Shown here: piece by piece, positions 26,430 through 35,238 of the stretch
Layout: every line of letters starts with the position of its first letter
Position numbering within the stretch: the stretch's first letter is position 1
The notes under the pieces: generated by a model
What the model was told of the DNA's origin: nothing
Seen by the model: only the letters and a program-made list of their open reading frames with translations
The model's database searches: none
NCBI RefSeq assembly: GCF_043641075.1
Contig: NZ_JBHZRC010000003.1
Location: 248,001-312,000 of the forward strand
Direction of reading: 5' to 3'
DNA length: 64,000 bases
Source: Bacillus_BD oryzisoli_A
GTDB taxonomy: Bacteria > Bacillota > Bacilli > Bacillales > Cytobacillaceae
Translations under genes and position numbers: made by a program

Positions 26430-28308
26430 TTAACGTAATAATTGAAGTACACCTTGTGGTTGTTGATTCGCTTGCTTTGCGACTGTATCTTTCGATTACA
26501 GAATAGACTATATCTTCATCCATGTTTTTCTATGGAGCTGGGCACTTCGAACAGCTTTGCTGCCCTACGAGATTCATAGTCATAGTTTTTACCTTAGACC
26601 GTGTTCTCTAGTCGTTGAACCTTCTCCAGAGTTTCCTCACAGGAACTTGGCTGCTGATTATCCATTATTTCATCTCCATCATTTTCAAACCCTCACGCTT
26701 ACCGTTTCCAGTTACGTTGTGGTTGATGAGGCTTTAGGAAGTTCCAGCAATTCACCCAGTTATACTCTAGCTCGTTACCAAGCTAGACGCCCTTCACAAT
26801 CCATTATCTCAAGAGTTGTAATACTCCTTGAGGTAACTGATTCGATTGAGCCAACATTGCTTGTGCTGCTTGAGAAAGAATAGAATTCTTTGTTTGGTTC
26901 ATCATTTCTTTCGCCATCGTGCGAACATTTACTTTCATAAATGACCAGACTATATCTTCACCCTCCAGTATTCTAGTAGGGGTCGGGCACTTCGGATTCA
27001 CAATGCTGATGACCATTGTTTCACCTACGGATTTCATCATCATAGCTTTCGCCTTAGATAGTCTATCCTAGTCGTTGAACCTTCTCCACTCTTTCGAGAC
27101 AGGAGCTTGGCTGCTGATTGCCCAATCTTTTCTTTTTTCAAACCGTCACGCCTGTCGTTTTCAACTACGTTGTGGCAAGAAAAGCTCTAAGGGATTTCCA
27201 GCAATTCACCCGATAATGATCTCTAGCCGTTACCAGCTAGGACGACTGTGCTTGTCACTGCCTAAGCAGCCAAAGCATAATCTACGTCACGGATACGAGA
27301 TTCCGCAGCAGTTAAATTTTCTGAAGATGTTCCAAGATTATTAATTGTGTGTTCTAACCTATTTTGGAAAGAACCTAGTTTTGATCTTTCTGCTGAGACT
27401 TTGGAGATTGCTTCGTCTAAACGGGAAATAGAAGCAGCAGCACCAAATTGGGTAGAAACATCTAATTTGGTTCCATCAGATTTTTTAACACCCAATGCTT
27501 CTGCACCCATATCCTTGATATCAACACTCATTTCTTGAGCAGTATTTGCACCAATTTGTAGTTTTAAAGCAGTATCTGAAGTATTGGCCGCTTCACCACC
27601 AGTAATAGAAATAGTTAATGTGTCTCCCACATTAAAGTTAGCATCTGTAAAAGTTCCTAGTGTAGCAGTTCCGATTTTTAAAGTACCAGCAGCTGTACCT
27701 GTACCAGCAGTCACTGTTATGTTATTAAGCGCATTAGAAACCGAAAAAGTTCCAGTGTCAGTTTTTCTGACTCTAATTGTATCACTTGTTGTCTGCAATC
27801 CTACTGTTACAGTGGTTAAAGTAAAGTTAGCAGCTGTATTGGACTGTTCAAATGTTGCTGTCCCAGTAGTAGCCGTTGATACACCTTTCTTTGTTCCATC
27901 TAACAATTTCTTTGTATTAAATTCAGTAGTTGTTGCAATACGATCGATTTCATCAGTTAACTGATTTACCTCTTTTTGTATCTCTTTACGATCTGCATCT
28001 GTATTTGTATCATTTCCAGACTGTACTGAAAGTTCACGCATACGTTGAAGGATAGAATGAGTTTCGCTCAATGCACCTTCAGCCGTTTGAATTAAAGAGA
28101 TACCATCTTGAGCGTTGGCTGAAGCTTGGTCTAGACCACGAATCTGTCCACGCATTTTTTCAGAAATTGCTAGACCTGCTGCGTCATCTCCAGCACGGTT
28201 AATACGAAGTCCTGAAGATAATTTCTCCATTGATTTGCCTTGGGCTGCATTAGAACCACTCAACTGACGATATGTGTTAAGAGCTGCAATATTATGATTA
28301 ATTCTCAT
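26430..28308 (-). CDS. hag: Flagellin, split into three exons by two group I introns
   Basis: Exon 1 (28308-27274, 345 codons) begins MRINHNIAALNTYRQL behind AAGGAGG and ends RIRDVDYA; without splicing it stops after four more codons. Exon 2 (26911-26849, 21 codons) is KEMMNQTKNSILSQAAQAML plus A. Exon 3 (26474-26430) is QANQQPQGVLQLLR and stop. Joined, they give a 380-residue flagellin with normal D0/D1 ends and a threonine/alanine-rich middle. Splice points are assigned by restoring the frame and by the group I rule (U before, G at the intron end); intron 1 could also join at DVD-MAKE, six bases away. A sigma-D promoter and CsrA-type leader precede it. FliW, CsrA, FliS and Maf in the window would control, chaperone and glycosylate it. 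Confidence 0.88.
26475..26848 (-). ncRNA. Group I intron 2 of hag, carrying a second C-terminus
   Basis: About 374 bases. Core landmarks on the minus strand: GAATTGCTGG, AATCAGCAGCCAAG (26659-26646), GTTCAACGACTAG (26620-26608), AAGATATAGTC (26516-26506), last base G. Its first 45 bases encode QSNQLPQGVLQLLR and a stop in frame with exon 2, nearly the same peptide as exon 3. TTACCTCAAG and CTTGAGATAA in that stretch can form a long hairpin. The exact 5' site is inferred (after AMLA); P1 pairing to GGATTG is weak by eye. No endonuclease is encoded. Confidence 0.85.
26912..27273 (-). ncRNA. Group I intron 1 of hag
   Basis: About 362 bases with GAATTGCTGG, AATCAGCAGCCAAGC (27119-27105), GTTCAACGACTAG (27080-27068) and AAGATATAGTC (26958-26948). 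A P1 can form between the exon end TGCT and GGCA, giving the required U.G pair, and CTT just before it can pair with AAG of exon 2 as P10. A P2 stem CTAGC/GCTAG follows. The intron separates DVDYA from KEMM and lacks an open reading frame of its own; the frame at 26804-27043 is intron plus exon 2. Confidence 0.9.
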
Positions 28309-28345
28309 TACCATTTTCCTCCTTGAATAAAAGGCCCACTTCCCT
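28309..28345 (-). promoter_or_regulatory. hag leader with CsrA-type GGA sites
   Basis: The hag 5' leader carries CACAGGGAAG and the Shine-Dalgarno CAAGGAGGAAA, both with GGA cores about 20 bases apart, the arrangement by which CsrA blocks hag translation in B. subtilis. csrA and fliW lie immediately upstream. Binding is inferred from these motifs only. Confidence 0.55.
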
Positions 28346-28408
28346 GTGAACCATTAAGTATTTGAGAGAGAACAAAGTCGGCCGCCTTTAGTCTCTCTTA
28401 CAATTCTA

Positions 28409-28435
28409 ATATCGGTGGAATTGGGAAACTGTTTA
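28409..28435 (-). promoter_or_regulatory. Sigma-D promoter of hag
   Basis: Minus strand TAAA, 15-base spacer, ACCGATAT, starting 15 bases after the csrA stop and about 100 bases before the hag start. One mismatch from the sigma-D -10 consensus. Confidence 0.85.
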
Positions 28436-28449
28436 ATGTTTTAGTATAA

Positions 28450-28683
28450 TTATTTTTTCAAATTCGGTAGATTTTTTATATTACTTAATAGATTATCAAC
28501 CGATATTGTTGCAGCTTTGTTTTCGGCTTGAATTTCTTCAAATAGCTCCTGTCGTAGAATCTCCACATTTTTCGGTGCTTGAATCCCAATCTTCACCTGA
28601 TCATTTGCCGTAGCGACGATTGTAATTTCAATATCATCACCAATCCGAATCGTCTGCCCTTTTTTCCTACTTAATACTAGCAT
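28450..28683 (-). CDS. csrA: Carbon storage regulator / translational repressor
   Basis: 77 residues beginning MLVLSRKKGQTIRIGDDIEI, with KIGIQAPKNVEILRQE, the invariant CsrA core. It binds GGA motifs in RNA, classically the hag leader, and is held by FliW until flagellin is exported. Its ribosome site AAAGGGGTGA overlaps the fliW stop codon, so the two are coupled. At 77 residues it matches the usual length. Confidence 0.97.
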   Translation of the reverse strand: MLVLSRKKGQTIRIGDDIEITIVATANDQVKIGIQAPKNVEILRQELFEEIQAENKAATISVDNLLSNIKNLPNLKK

Positions 28684-28690
28684 GCTTCAA

Positions 28691-29137
28691 TCACCCCTTT
28701 GCAGAAACTGATTCCTCTGCAAAGAGAGGATGTTTGGTTAAATAGTTAGTGTTGTTTAAGATCACTTGTCTCGCTTTGTTGTTTGTCTTGTTGATGACAA
28801 GAGGGGCCTGTAGGTTTGCTGTTGATTGATTGAATGGTTCCTGTGGTGTAAGGATGACGGCCACTGTAACATCCTTTTCATGTTCAATTCCCAGACCTTC
28901 GACAGTCGCATCGTCTATTTCAAAATCATAGTCTGGTTTAAAAAAGAATGGGTCTGTCGTAATAAATCCGATCTCCTCATTTACCGTGGATTGCAGTACT
29001 TGAAAGAGTCCATCGTCAGTCAAAGGTATCAGTACAAATTGCGTTTCATTAGGGAATCCTGGAAGTCCTTTTTCAAAATAGAGTATATCATCCTTATGTA
29101 CGGTAATTTCACCATGATATTTTGTTTGAATGTTCAT
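28691..29137 (-). CDS. fliW: Flagellar assembly factor FliW
   Basis: 148 residues, with YHGEITVHKDDILYFEKGLP (beta-barrel start), GLPGFPNETQFVLIPL and DPFFFKPDYDFEI, characteristic of FliW. It binds CsrA and flagellin in a partner-switch that couples flagellin export to hag translation. Located between the flgL terminator and csrA. AAGGACATG precedes the start. Confidence 0.96.
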   Translation of the reverse strand: MNIQTKYHGEITVHKDDILYFEKGLPGFPNETQFVLIPLTDDGLFQVLQSTVNEEIGFITTDPFFFKPDYDFEIDDATVEGLGIEHEKDVTVAVILTPQEPFNQSTANLQAPLVINKTNNKARQVILNNTNYLTKHPLFAEESVSAKG

Positions 29138-29186
29138 TTGATCATGTCCTTCTGTTTGATTTTTATAGTATTGGCGGTTTTGCTTC

Positions 29187-29221
29187 TAAAAAATCCCTAT
29201 AGAGCATTCTCCATAGGGATT
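29187..29221 (-). terminator. Terminator after flgL
   Basis: AATCCCTAT/ATAGGGATT perfect stem with a 12-base loop, then six T residues on the minus strand. It separates the flgM-N-K-L genes from fliW-csrA, implying another promoter or read-through for the latter. Confidence 0.85.
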
Positions 29222-29225
29222 GTAT

Positions 29226-30365
29226 TTATCTTAGATAGTCCATTAATGTCGGCTGGATTAGCTTTGCTCCAACCGCTAATGAAGCTTGATGCAGACTTTG
29301 TGCGATGGTTAAGTCAATATAGACTTTTTCCAAATCAATGTCTTCGTTTTCAGAAACCGTTTCTTTGGCGATGACTTCCTGTTCCATGAGACGGCTTTGG
29401 ACCAGCTCTGCCCGATTTGTTCTTGCTCCTAATTCGGATCTAGTGGAAACCATGTTGTTGAGCATTTCATCAATTGATTGGAGTGACTTATTAATATCTA
29501 CACCAGTCGTCGAAGGATTGGTTAGCATGTTCTTAATTGACTCTATGCCGCTAAATAGATCAACAGGGAATGCTTCCTGAGGACGGATATTGATTGCCAT
29601 CTTGACGCCCTTCATGATTTCAATTTCAACATTTTCATTATTTGTTGAAACGGCACTCACATGGGAAATAACGAGATCCTGTTCTGACAGCTTTTTATTA
29701 ACATCCACCATTTCTCCATCACGGTATTCAAGTTCTTCCTTATAATTATAAGTAATTTCACTTGTTGCTGGATCAACAATCATTTTTTCACCCGTAGATG
29801 AAACAAAGGTATTGCCGGATACATCAGTCGAATCATTCTTAAACGTTTGTCCTTGATAACTGATGACATAGTCGCTTTTGTCAGCCTGACCAAGAAAGCT
29901 GCTAAATTCAATTCCAACCTTAGTTATGTCAGTTGGTTTCTTATTCGTATCCGTACCGCTGAAAATATACGTGTCTCCAACTTTTGAGTCGGCAAGGGCA
30001 GCGAGATGTTCCTGCAGACTGCTGATTTCGTCGGCAATATTCTTTCTTGCATCGGCATCATAACTGTCATTGGAAGCTTGTACAGTCAGTTCGCGGATCC
30101 TTTGCAGGGCCTGGCCTGCTTCTTGTAGAGAAGAATCAGCATTCTCAAGCCAGTTGAAGCCTTCATTTAAGTTGCGTTTGAACTGGTCCACCTCTATAAC
30201 CTGGCTGCGGTAGTGCATTCCATTCATCGCTACAACAGGGTCATCCGATGGCTTAGTAATCTTCTTTCCTGACATCATCTGCTCATTTAACTTCGTTAGT
30301 CTATTATAATTTTGACTTAAATATTTAATGTTATTATTAATTAACATTCCTTGTGTAACACGCAT
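29226..30365 (-). CDS. flgL: Hook-filament junction protein FlgL (HAP3)
   Basis: 379 residues with a flagellin-like N-terminus (MRVTQGMLINNNIKYLSQNY, MSGKKITKPSDDPV) and C-terminus (LTIAQSLHQASLAVGAKLIQ). FlgL forms the ring joining FlgK to the filament. It begins 15 bases after flgK. Length is above the 300 residues of B. subtilis FlgL through a longer central domain. Confidence 0.95.
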   Translation of the reverse strand: MRVTQGMLINNNIKYLSQNYNRLTKLNEQMMSGKKITKPSDDPVVAMNGMHYRSQVIEVDQFKRNLNEGFNWLENADSSLQEAGQALQRIRELTVQASNDSYDADARKNIADEISSLQEHLAALADSKVGDTYIFSGTDTNKKPTDITKVGIEFSSFLGQADKSDYVISYQGQTFKNDSTDVSGNTFVSSTGEKMIVDPATSEITYNYKEELEYRDGEMVDVNKKLSEQDLVISHVSAVSTNNENVEIEIMKGVKMAINIRPQEAFPVDLFSGIESIKNMLTNPSTTGVDINKSLQSIDEMLNNMVSTRSELGARTNRAELVQSRLMEQEVIAKETVSENEDIDLEKVYIDLTIAQSLHQASLAVGAKLIQPTLMDYLR

Positions 30366-30380
30366 TACCGATCACCTACC

Positions 30381-32027
30381 TTATCTTCCTCCGACACCCA
30401 TTCCATTGATAATTTTATCAAGCATTTCATCCATTAATGTAATGTTACGGGCAGCCGCGTTGTACGCATGCTGGTATTTAATCATATCGGTCATTTCTTC
30501 ATCAAGTGAGACTGAGCTGACTGACATACGCTGCTGATCAAGAGAATCTTTTAGTACCCCAGCTACCTGAGTCATGCGATTTGCCTGTGAGGCATTGTCT
30601 CCCAAAGTTCCAATCATCCCTTGATAAAAGGCCTGAACATTCGTTTTGTTGCCGCCATAATCAAGGACTGCATCCTTCACATCTGCCAAGGCAAGCGCAT
30701 TGGTCCCGTTCCCGACATAAGCCACATTATCAACCGTCTTTTGCGCTGCAGCAATATTATCAACATCTTCGAGAATCTTATCTGCTATTTTTATATTAGC
30801 CGCCGCTCCCTTTACTCCACCTACTGGTATGGAGAAGAAATCCTGTGCCGTATCCGTTCCAGCAATAATATCAATTGGACTCCATCCGGATTGATGGACT
30901 TCGTTGAATTTTGTTGCGAAGGTGTAGGCCATCGTATCTAAATCACTTAGCATTTTATTGAAAAGACCCTCGACGTCGCCTGCACTGTTTTTATATCCAT
31001 AGCCTTCCATATAGCCGCGCAGTTTCCCGTTTGTATTGAATTGTGTTACATCTGCTATTTGATATTCCGGAGTATTACTCGTATCCGCTTCTGATTGCGT
31101 AAGTCCCTTAAATCCTGATTCGGAATCCAACTCAAAAAACTTAATCGTCGTGACCGGACTATCTAATACTTCTCGGTTTTCATACTGAATATGAAAGCCT
31201 ATGGCTCTATCAGTATCCGAATCTATTAATTTAATTGGTTTCGGGGGATTACTTCCATCCATTAATACTTCCCCCTGAGGATTAGCCAAATAAACGTTAA
31301 GTAGACCTTCTGCGTTTGGCGAAGCATGTCCCCCGCTGGATTTTGACTCCACTTTAATGTTAACCATGGTTGATAATTCATCAATCAACCGATCCCGTTC
31401 ATCATATAGGTCATTTGGCAGCATCCCATGCGGTTCAACATCGCCAATCTGCTTATTGACCTGGTTGATTTGACGAAGAATTGAATTTACATCTTGTTCA
31501 CTGATATTGATTTCATTTCTATAGTTTTTTTGAACAGCCTGGAGCGAAGTGGATAAATAATTGAATGAATCGGCTACAGCAATTCCACGCTGACGTACGA
31601 CTCGTCTTGCTCCATTATTTTGTGGCTGAGCTGCCAAGTCCTGCAAGGAATTCCAGAATTGATCAATCGTACTGGCAAGTCCTGTTTCGGAAGGTTCGTT
31701 CATGACGGATTCCATTTGCGATAGTTGTTCTGCTTTAGCTTCCCAGTAACCGAGCTTACTAGTTTCTCCACGAAGCTGCATATCAACAAAGGAATCTCTT
31801 ATTCTCTGAACATCTCCCACTTGAACACCTGTCCCAATTTGGCCCGGTATTTGCGGACGGTTCAGACTGGCTGAAGGGTAGGATTCAGATGTCTGAAGGT
31901 TAACCCGTTGTCTTGTATAACCCGGCGTATTAGCATTCGCAATATTATGACCGGTTGTCAACAGGGCTGCCTGCTGTGCAGCCATTGCCCTTCTGGCTGT
32001 TTCTAAACCGTGAAACGTTGAAGTCAT
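30381..32027 (-). CDS. flgK: Hook-associated protein FlgK (HAP1)
   Basis: 548 residues. N-terminus STFHGLETARRAMAAQQAAL and TTGHNIANANTPGYTRQRVN are diagnostic; the C-terminal helix is SLDEEMTDMIKYQHAYNAAA. FlgK caps the hook and carries FlgL. CGGAGG precedes the ATG. Between flgN (16-base gap) and flgL. Confidence 0.97.
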   Translation of the reverse strand: MTSTFHGLETARRAMAAQQAALLTTGHNIANANTPGYTRQRVNLQTSESYPSASLNRPQIPGQIGTGVQVGDVQRIRDSFVDMQLRGETSKLGYWEAKAEQLSQMESVMNEPSETGLASTIDQFWNSLQDLAAQPQNNGARRVVRQRGIAVADSFNYLSTSLQAVQKNYRNEINISEQDVNSILRQINQVNKQIGDVEPHGMLPNDLYDERDRLIDELSTMVNIKVESKSSGGHASPNAEGLLNVYLANPQGEVLMDGSNPPKPIKLIDSDTDRAIGFHIQYENREVLDSPVTTIKFFELDSESGFKGLTQSEADTSNTPEYQIADVTQFNTNGKLRGYMEGYGYKNSAGDVEGLFNKMLSDLDTMAYTFATKFNEVHQSGWSPIDIIAGTDTAQDFFSIPVGGVKGAAANIKIADKILEDVDNIAAAQKTVDNVAYVGNGTNALALADVKDAVLDYGGNKTNVQAFYQGMIGTLGDNASQANRMTQVAGVLKDSLDQQRMSVSSVSLDEEMTDMIKYQHAYNAAARNITLMDEMLDKIINGMGVGGR

Positions 32028-32042
32028 TATTCTTTACCTCCG

Positions 32043-32537
32043 TTATGCATTGGAATCAAAAAGAGAACGGCCAAGCTGTTCATATGACTGCTGACGATTA
32101 GGCCGCTCATAATTATAGTGATCCATATCAGGTCTTAACAGGTCTAGAGACATGTTCACAAATGCCAGTGACTGCTCTAGTAGCTGTTGGTTTAAGTCAT
32201 TTTGATTTTTGATAGCCGAGACCTGCTCTACTAGTTTTATTTGCAGATTTGTTACAGTCCCTTTTTCCTGTTCGTTGAGAAATGGCAGACAATCTCTTAA
32301 TGCCGGTGTTTCTTTTGAAACAGCATTTTTTAAAAGTAACAGTTTGGAGTAACTTATTAATTCCTTCTGTATTTCGTTTATCGTTTTGATATATTTCCGT
32401 TCCTCATTTGTCATTGCTCTTAATGCGTCGGCATCTCCGGCTTTTATGATATCGGTCTTGGACTTTGCCTTTTCATAGAGTTCTCCGTGCAGCGATAACA
32501 GCTTCTCTAGTGATGTAATAATATTGTTTACTGACAA
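32043..32537 (-). CDS. flgN: FlgN-family export chaperone
   Basis: 164 residues, helical, TTG start behind GGTGA. Sequence such as LLSLHGELYEKAKSKTDIIK and VNMSLDLLRPDMDHYNY fits the FlgN/YvyG chaperone of FlgK and FlgL. Position between flgM and flgK is the standard Bacillus order. Confidence 0.9.
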   Translation of the reverse strand: MSVNNIITSLEKLLSLHGELYEKAKSKTDIIKAGDADALRAMTNEERKYIKTINEIQKELISYSKLLLLKNAVSKETPALRDCLPFLNEQEKGTVTNLQIKLVEQVSAIKNQNDLNQQLLEQSLAFVNMSLDLLRPDMDHYNYERPNRQQSYEQLGRSLFDSNA

Positions 32538-32556
32538 GGACGTTCACCAACCTCGG

Positions 32557-32829
32557 TTATTTTTTCAGGCCATCCCAGTAGGAATACATCTTGTTAGCTA
32601 CTTCACGCGGATTAACTGTATATTCACCGGACTCAATTTTATTTTTTAACTCATCAACCTTTTGCTGTCTTTCCACATCATATTGGTTGGTTATCTGCAT
32701 TTCCATGGCTTCTTTGGAGATTTCAAGTTTATCCTTTTGATTTGCCGCTTGTGTTTGATATTTCCCGACCTTATCAAGCTGTTTGTTATACGGATTCACG
32801 TTCATTGGTCTAAAATTGTTGATTTTCAT
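32557..32829 (-). CDS. flgM: Anti-sigma-D factor FlgM
   Basis: 90 residues from the ATG at 32829, which has AGAGG 8 bases upstream; the longer frame starts at a GTG three codons earlier. MKINNFRPMNVNPYNKQ, KDKLEISKEAMEMQ and the C-terminal VDELKNKIESGEYTVNPREV are typical of FlgM. It binds and inhibits sigma-D until exported. A sigma-D promoter lies upstream, giving negative feedback. Confidence 0.95.
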   Translation of the reverse strand: MKINNFRPMNVNPYNKQLDKVGKYQTQAANQKDKLEISKEAMEMQITNQYDVERQQKVDELKNKIESGEYTVNPREVANKMYSYWDGLKK

Positions 32830-32910
32830 GCTATTCACCTCTCTTTATTCATTCCCAATTATTTATATTTACTTCATAATATAATGGTTAATTTCTTATT
32901 CTTGTGTTTT

Positions 32911-32937
32911 ATATCGGCATTCTATAGCAGTTTTTTA
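32911..32937 (-). promoter_or_regulatory. Sigma-D promoter of flgM
   Basis: TAAA, 15-base spacer, GCCGATAT on the minus strand, about 80 bases upstream of the flgM start. Confidence 0.88.
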
Positions 32938-32979
32938 GAAGAAACGGAAAAAAAGTACCACTGTCCTATAAGTAGTACT

Positions 32980-33417
32980 TTAGGTATACATATTGATGAG
33001 CATGCCCTTGATTTCTCCGACTTTGTTTAGGATGTCTAAGCTTGAACGTTCTTTATCTAGTACTGTGTTTGTTAGATCAATCAGCTTGCTGTCTACTTCT
33101 TTGACAATCTTATAGATTTTCGTACGACCGCGACGATTAAAGCCCCGCTGCTCCTCGAGCTTTAGTCCATTTTGAACTGCTTCGTCCATAAATTCTTTCA
33201 CTAGCTTTTTATATTTACGAAGATGGTCAACTGTCCGCTTTTCAGCTAAGACCTTTCCCTGATCTTCAATTTCGCTTACCATCTTTGTCAGTTTTTCATA
33301 GACTACATTTGTACGGCCCTTGGCCATGACTTCTTGAAACGAAATGCTTTCAGTGGGAATGTCCTGCTTTGTTTTGATTCGATCAAGACCTGCTTTCCCG
33401 ACCTTCTGAACATCCAT
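32980..33417 (-). CDS. YaaR-family protein (DUF327)
   Basis: 145 residues, matching the length and pattern of B. subtilis YaaR: SFQEVMAKGRTNVVYEKLT, a basic segment RGFNRRGRTKIYKIVKEVD and a helical C-terminus. Family function is not established. In B. subtilis yaaR is elsewhere, so its place between flgM and a flagellin is a hint of a motility link. AGGCGG precedes the ATG. Confidence 0.85.
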   Translation of the reverse strand: MDVQKVGKAGLDRIKTKQDIPTESISFQEVMAKGRTNVVYEKLTKMVSEIEDQGKVLAEKRTVDHLRKYKKLVKEFMDEAVQNGLKLEEQRGFNRRGRTKIYKIVKEVDSKLIDLTNTVLDKERSSLDILNKVGEIKGMLINMYT

Positions 33418-33477
33418 GTTCTTCCCGCCTTTGAGATTCGATAATAGGTATTGTTATTTTAGCATATTTTCAAAAGA

Positions 33478-33509
33478 AAAGAGAGGAGCTATATGGCCCT
33501 CTCCATTCT
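33478..33509 (-). terminator. Terminator of the second flagellin
   Basis: GAGAGGGC and GCTCCTCTC arms with an ATATA loop, then TTTTC on the minus strand, close behind the flagellin stop at 33517. Confidence 0.7.
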
Positions 33510-33516
33510 GTATTAA

Positions 33517-35223
33517 TTAACGTTGTAATAACTGTAGAATTCCCTGTGGTAATTGGTTTGCTTGTGAAAGCATCGCTTGAGCAGACTGATTTAGGATGTT
33601 GTTCTTAGTGAACTCTGTCATTTCAAGAGCCATATCTGTGTCTCTAATACGTGATTCTGCAGAAGTAAGGTTTTCACTTGTTGTTTGTAGGTTGTTAATA
33701 GTATGTTCTAGACGGTTTTGTGTAGCACCTAGCTTTGAACGAGTTGCAGAGATTTTCGTGATTGCTTGTTCGATTTTGAAAATCGCATCGTTAGCTCCTT
33801 CTTGACTCATGACACTAACTCCGTCAATTCCTAATTTAACTGTGCTCAGCTCAGGAACATCAATGAATACACTTTGGTTTGTGTTTGCGCCAATTTGGAA
33901 GCTTAAAGCCTTGTTTGTTAAATCGAATTCTGAGCCACCTTTTCGGGCATTTGCTCCAAATGTTAATTCAAGTCCGCCATGTTGTAAAATACCATTACTT
34001 GTTGTTAATTCTTTTTGGAATGTAATCGGTGTTTTTACATTTGTAGAGCTACCATCTGGATTTGTTTCGACTTTAGAGACAGAGATCATCAACTTATTTT
34101 CAATTTGGACTTTTGCTGTTCCCGCTTGTGTGATTAAGCTCGTATTAATTTTAACCTGTTTATTACTTTCAGTACCAATGTATACAAAGTTATCAGACCC
34201 TTGACCAATAAGGGAAGCTAATTGACCGATTGAAAAACCATTTGGATCAAACACTTCGATGTTGGCACTTTTATTTCCTGAACCATCCGCTTCATAGTCG
34301 GATACAACTATTGAGTATTCTCCAAGTTCAAGGTCACTCGATTTAACATCAAATGATGTTGTACTAGCACCAATAGTATCGTCTAAATTAAATTCAAGAC
34401 CTCCAATGGTCACCTTCTGACCATCTGTAAAAGGGTAAGCTAATGTATCTGGATTTGGATTAGGTAATGTGACACCTACTGGTGGAGTCACAGTAAGAGT
34501 TGCTATTGCGCCTGTAACAGTAATATCTAAAGAGTATTGTCCATTTATTACAGCTGAATCAACCACTTTAGGAGCAATAGTTAAAGCACTTCCAGCCGTA
34601 CTTGTTATTATACTTTCTTCAATAGCAATAACTGCCGCTGAACTTACTCCAGCTCCTGGCTGATTTAGTTTATACGTTAATTGTGGGTTACTTTCAACGC
34701 CTACTTCATAACGACCAGTTTTAAGTGATGGGTCACCTACTTTTGGTACGTCTTTAATATTCGTATTTTCCATTTCCCCAACAATATATTGAGTATCAGC
34801 TGCACTTGAACCATCTAGTAATCTACGAGTATTGAATTCTGTTTTGGAAGCAATACTATCAATTTCAAGATTTAGTTGATCAACTTCAAGCTGGATTGCT
34901 TGACGGTCAGAAGTGGTATTTGTATCATTTGCTGCCTGTACAGCCAATTCACGCATCCGCTGAAGCATAGAGTGAACTTCAGTCATCGCTCCTTCGGCGG
35001 TCTGCATTAGCGATATTCCATCGAGCGAATTGCGTTCTGCCTGCTTAAGCCCTGTGATTTGTGAACGCATTTTTTCTGAGATGGCTAGTCCAGCTGCATC
35101 ATCTGCTGCACGGTTGATGCGAAGACCAGAGGATAATTTTTCTAGGTTTTTAGATGTATTCATTTGGTTTTGATATAAGTTGCGGTATGCATTCAACGCT
35201 TGAATATTATGATTGATTTTCAT
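33517..35223 (-). CDS. Second flagellin, uninterrupted
   Basis: 568 residues. N-terminal MKINHNIQALNAYRNLYQNQ and KLSSGLRINRAADDAAGL; C-terminal RIRDTDMALEMTEFTKNNIL and QANQLPQGILQLLQR. Both intron insertion positions found in hag are intact here. The central 290 residues are threonine/serine-rich variable domain. AAGGAGA lies before the ATG, and fliS is 15 bases upstream, so it is likely read from the fliS sigma-D promoter. It would be secreted by the flagellar type III system. Confidence 0.95.
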   Translation of the reverse strand: MKINHNIQALNAYRNLYQNQMNTSKNLEKLSSGLRINRAADDAAGLAISEKMRSQITGLKQAERNSLDGISLMQTAEGAMTEVHSMLQRMRELAVQAANDTNTTSDRQAIQLEVDQLNLEIDSIASKTEFNTRRLLDGSSAADTQYIVGEMENTNIKDVPKVGDPSLKTGRYEVGVESNPQLTYKLNQPGAGVSSAAVIAIEESIITSTAGSALTIAPKVVDSAVINGQYSLDITVTGAIATLTVTPPVGVTLPNPNPDTLAYPFTDGQKVTIGGLEFNLDDTIGASTTSFDVKSSDLELGEYSIVVSDYEADGSGNKSANIEVFDPNGFSIGQLASLIGQGSDNFVYIGTESNKQVKINTSLITQAGTAKVQIENKLMISVSKVETNPDGSSTNVKTPITFQKELTTSNGILQHGGLELTFGANARKGGSEFDLTNKALSFQIGANTNQSVFIDVPELSTVKLGIDGVSVMSQEGANDAIFKIEQAITKISATRSKLGATQNRLEHTINNLQTTSENLTSAESRIRDTDMALEMTEFTKNNILNQSAQAMLSQANQLPQGILQLLQR

Positions 35224-35238
35224 GTTAGGTGTCTCCTT

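Noticed and set aside
26557..26883. Plus-strand 108-codon frame
   Set aside because: Antisense of intron 2 and exon 2; the similar frame at 17763-18086 is antisense of intron copy 3. Shared sequence is due to the introns, not a gene family.
26804..27043. 79-codon frame ending in a flagellin C-terminus, as a separate small gene
   Set aside because: The first part is the 3' half of group I intron 1 and the rest is exon 2 with the intron 2 tail. No ribosome site of its own.
27584..27964. 126-codon valine-rich plus-strand frame
   Set aside because: Antisense shadow of the threonine/alanine-rich part of hag.
28826..29374. 182-codon plus-strand frame
   Set aside because: Antisense to fliW and flgL, no ribosome site, low-complexity hydrophobic translation.
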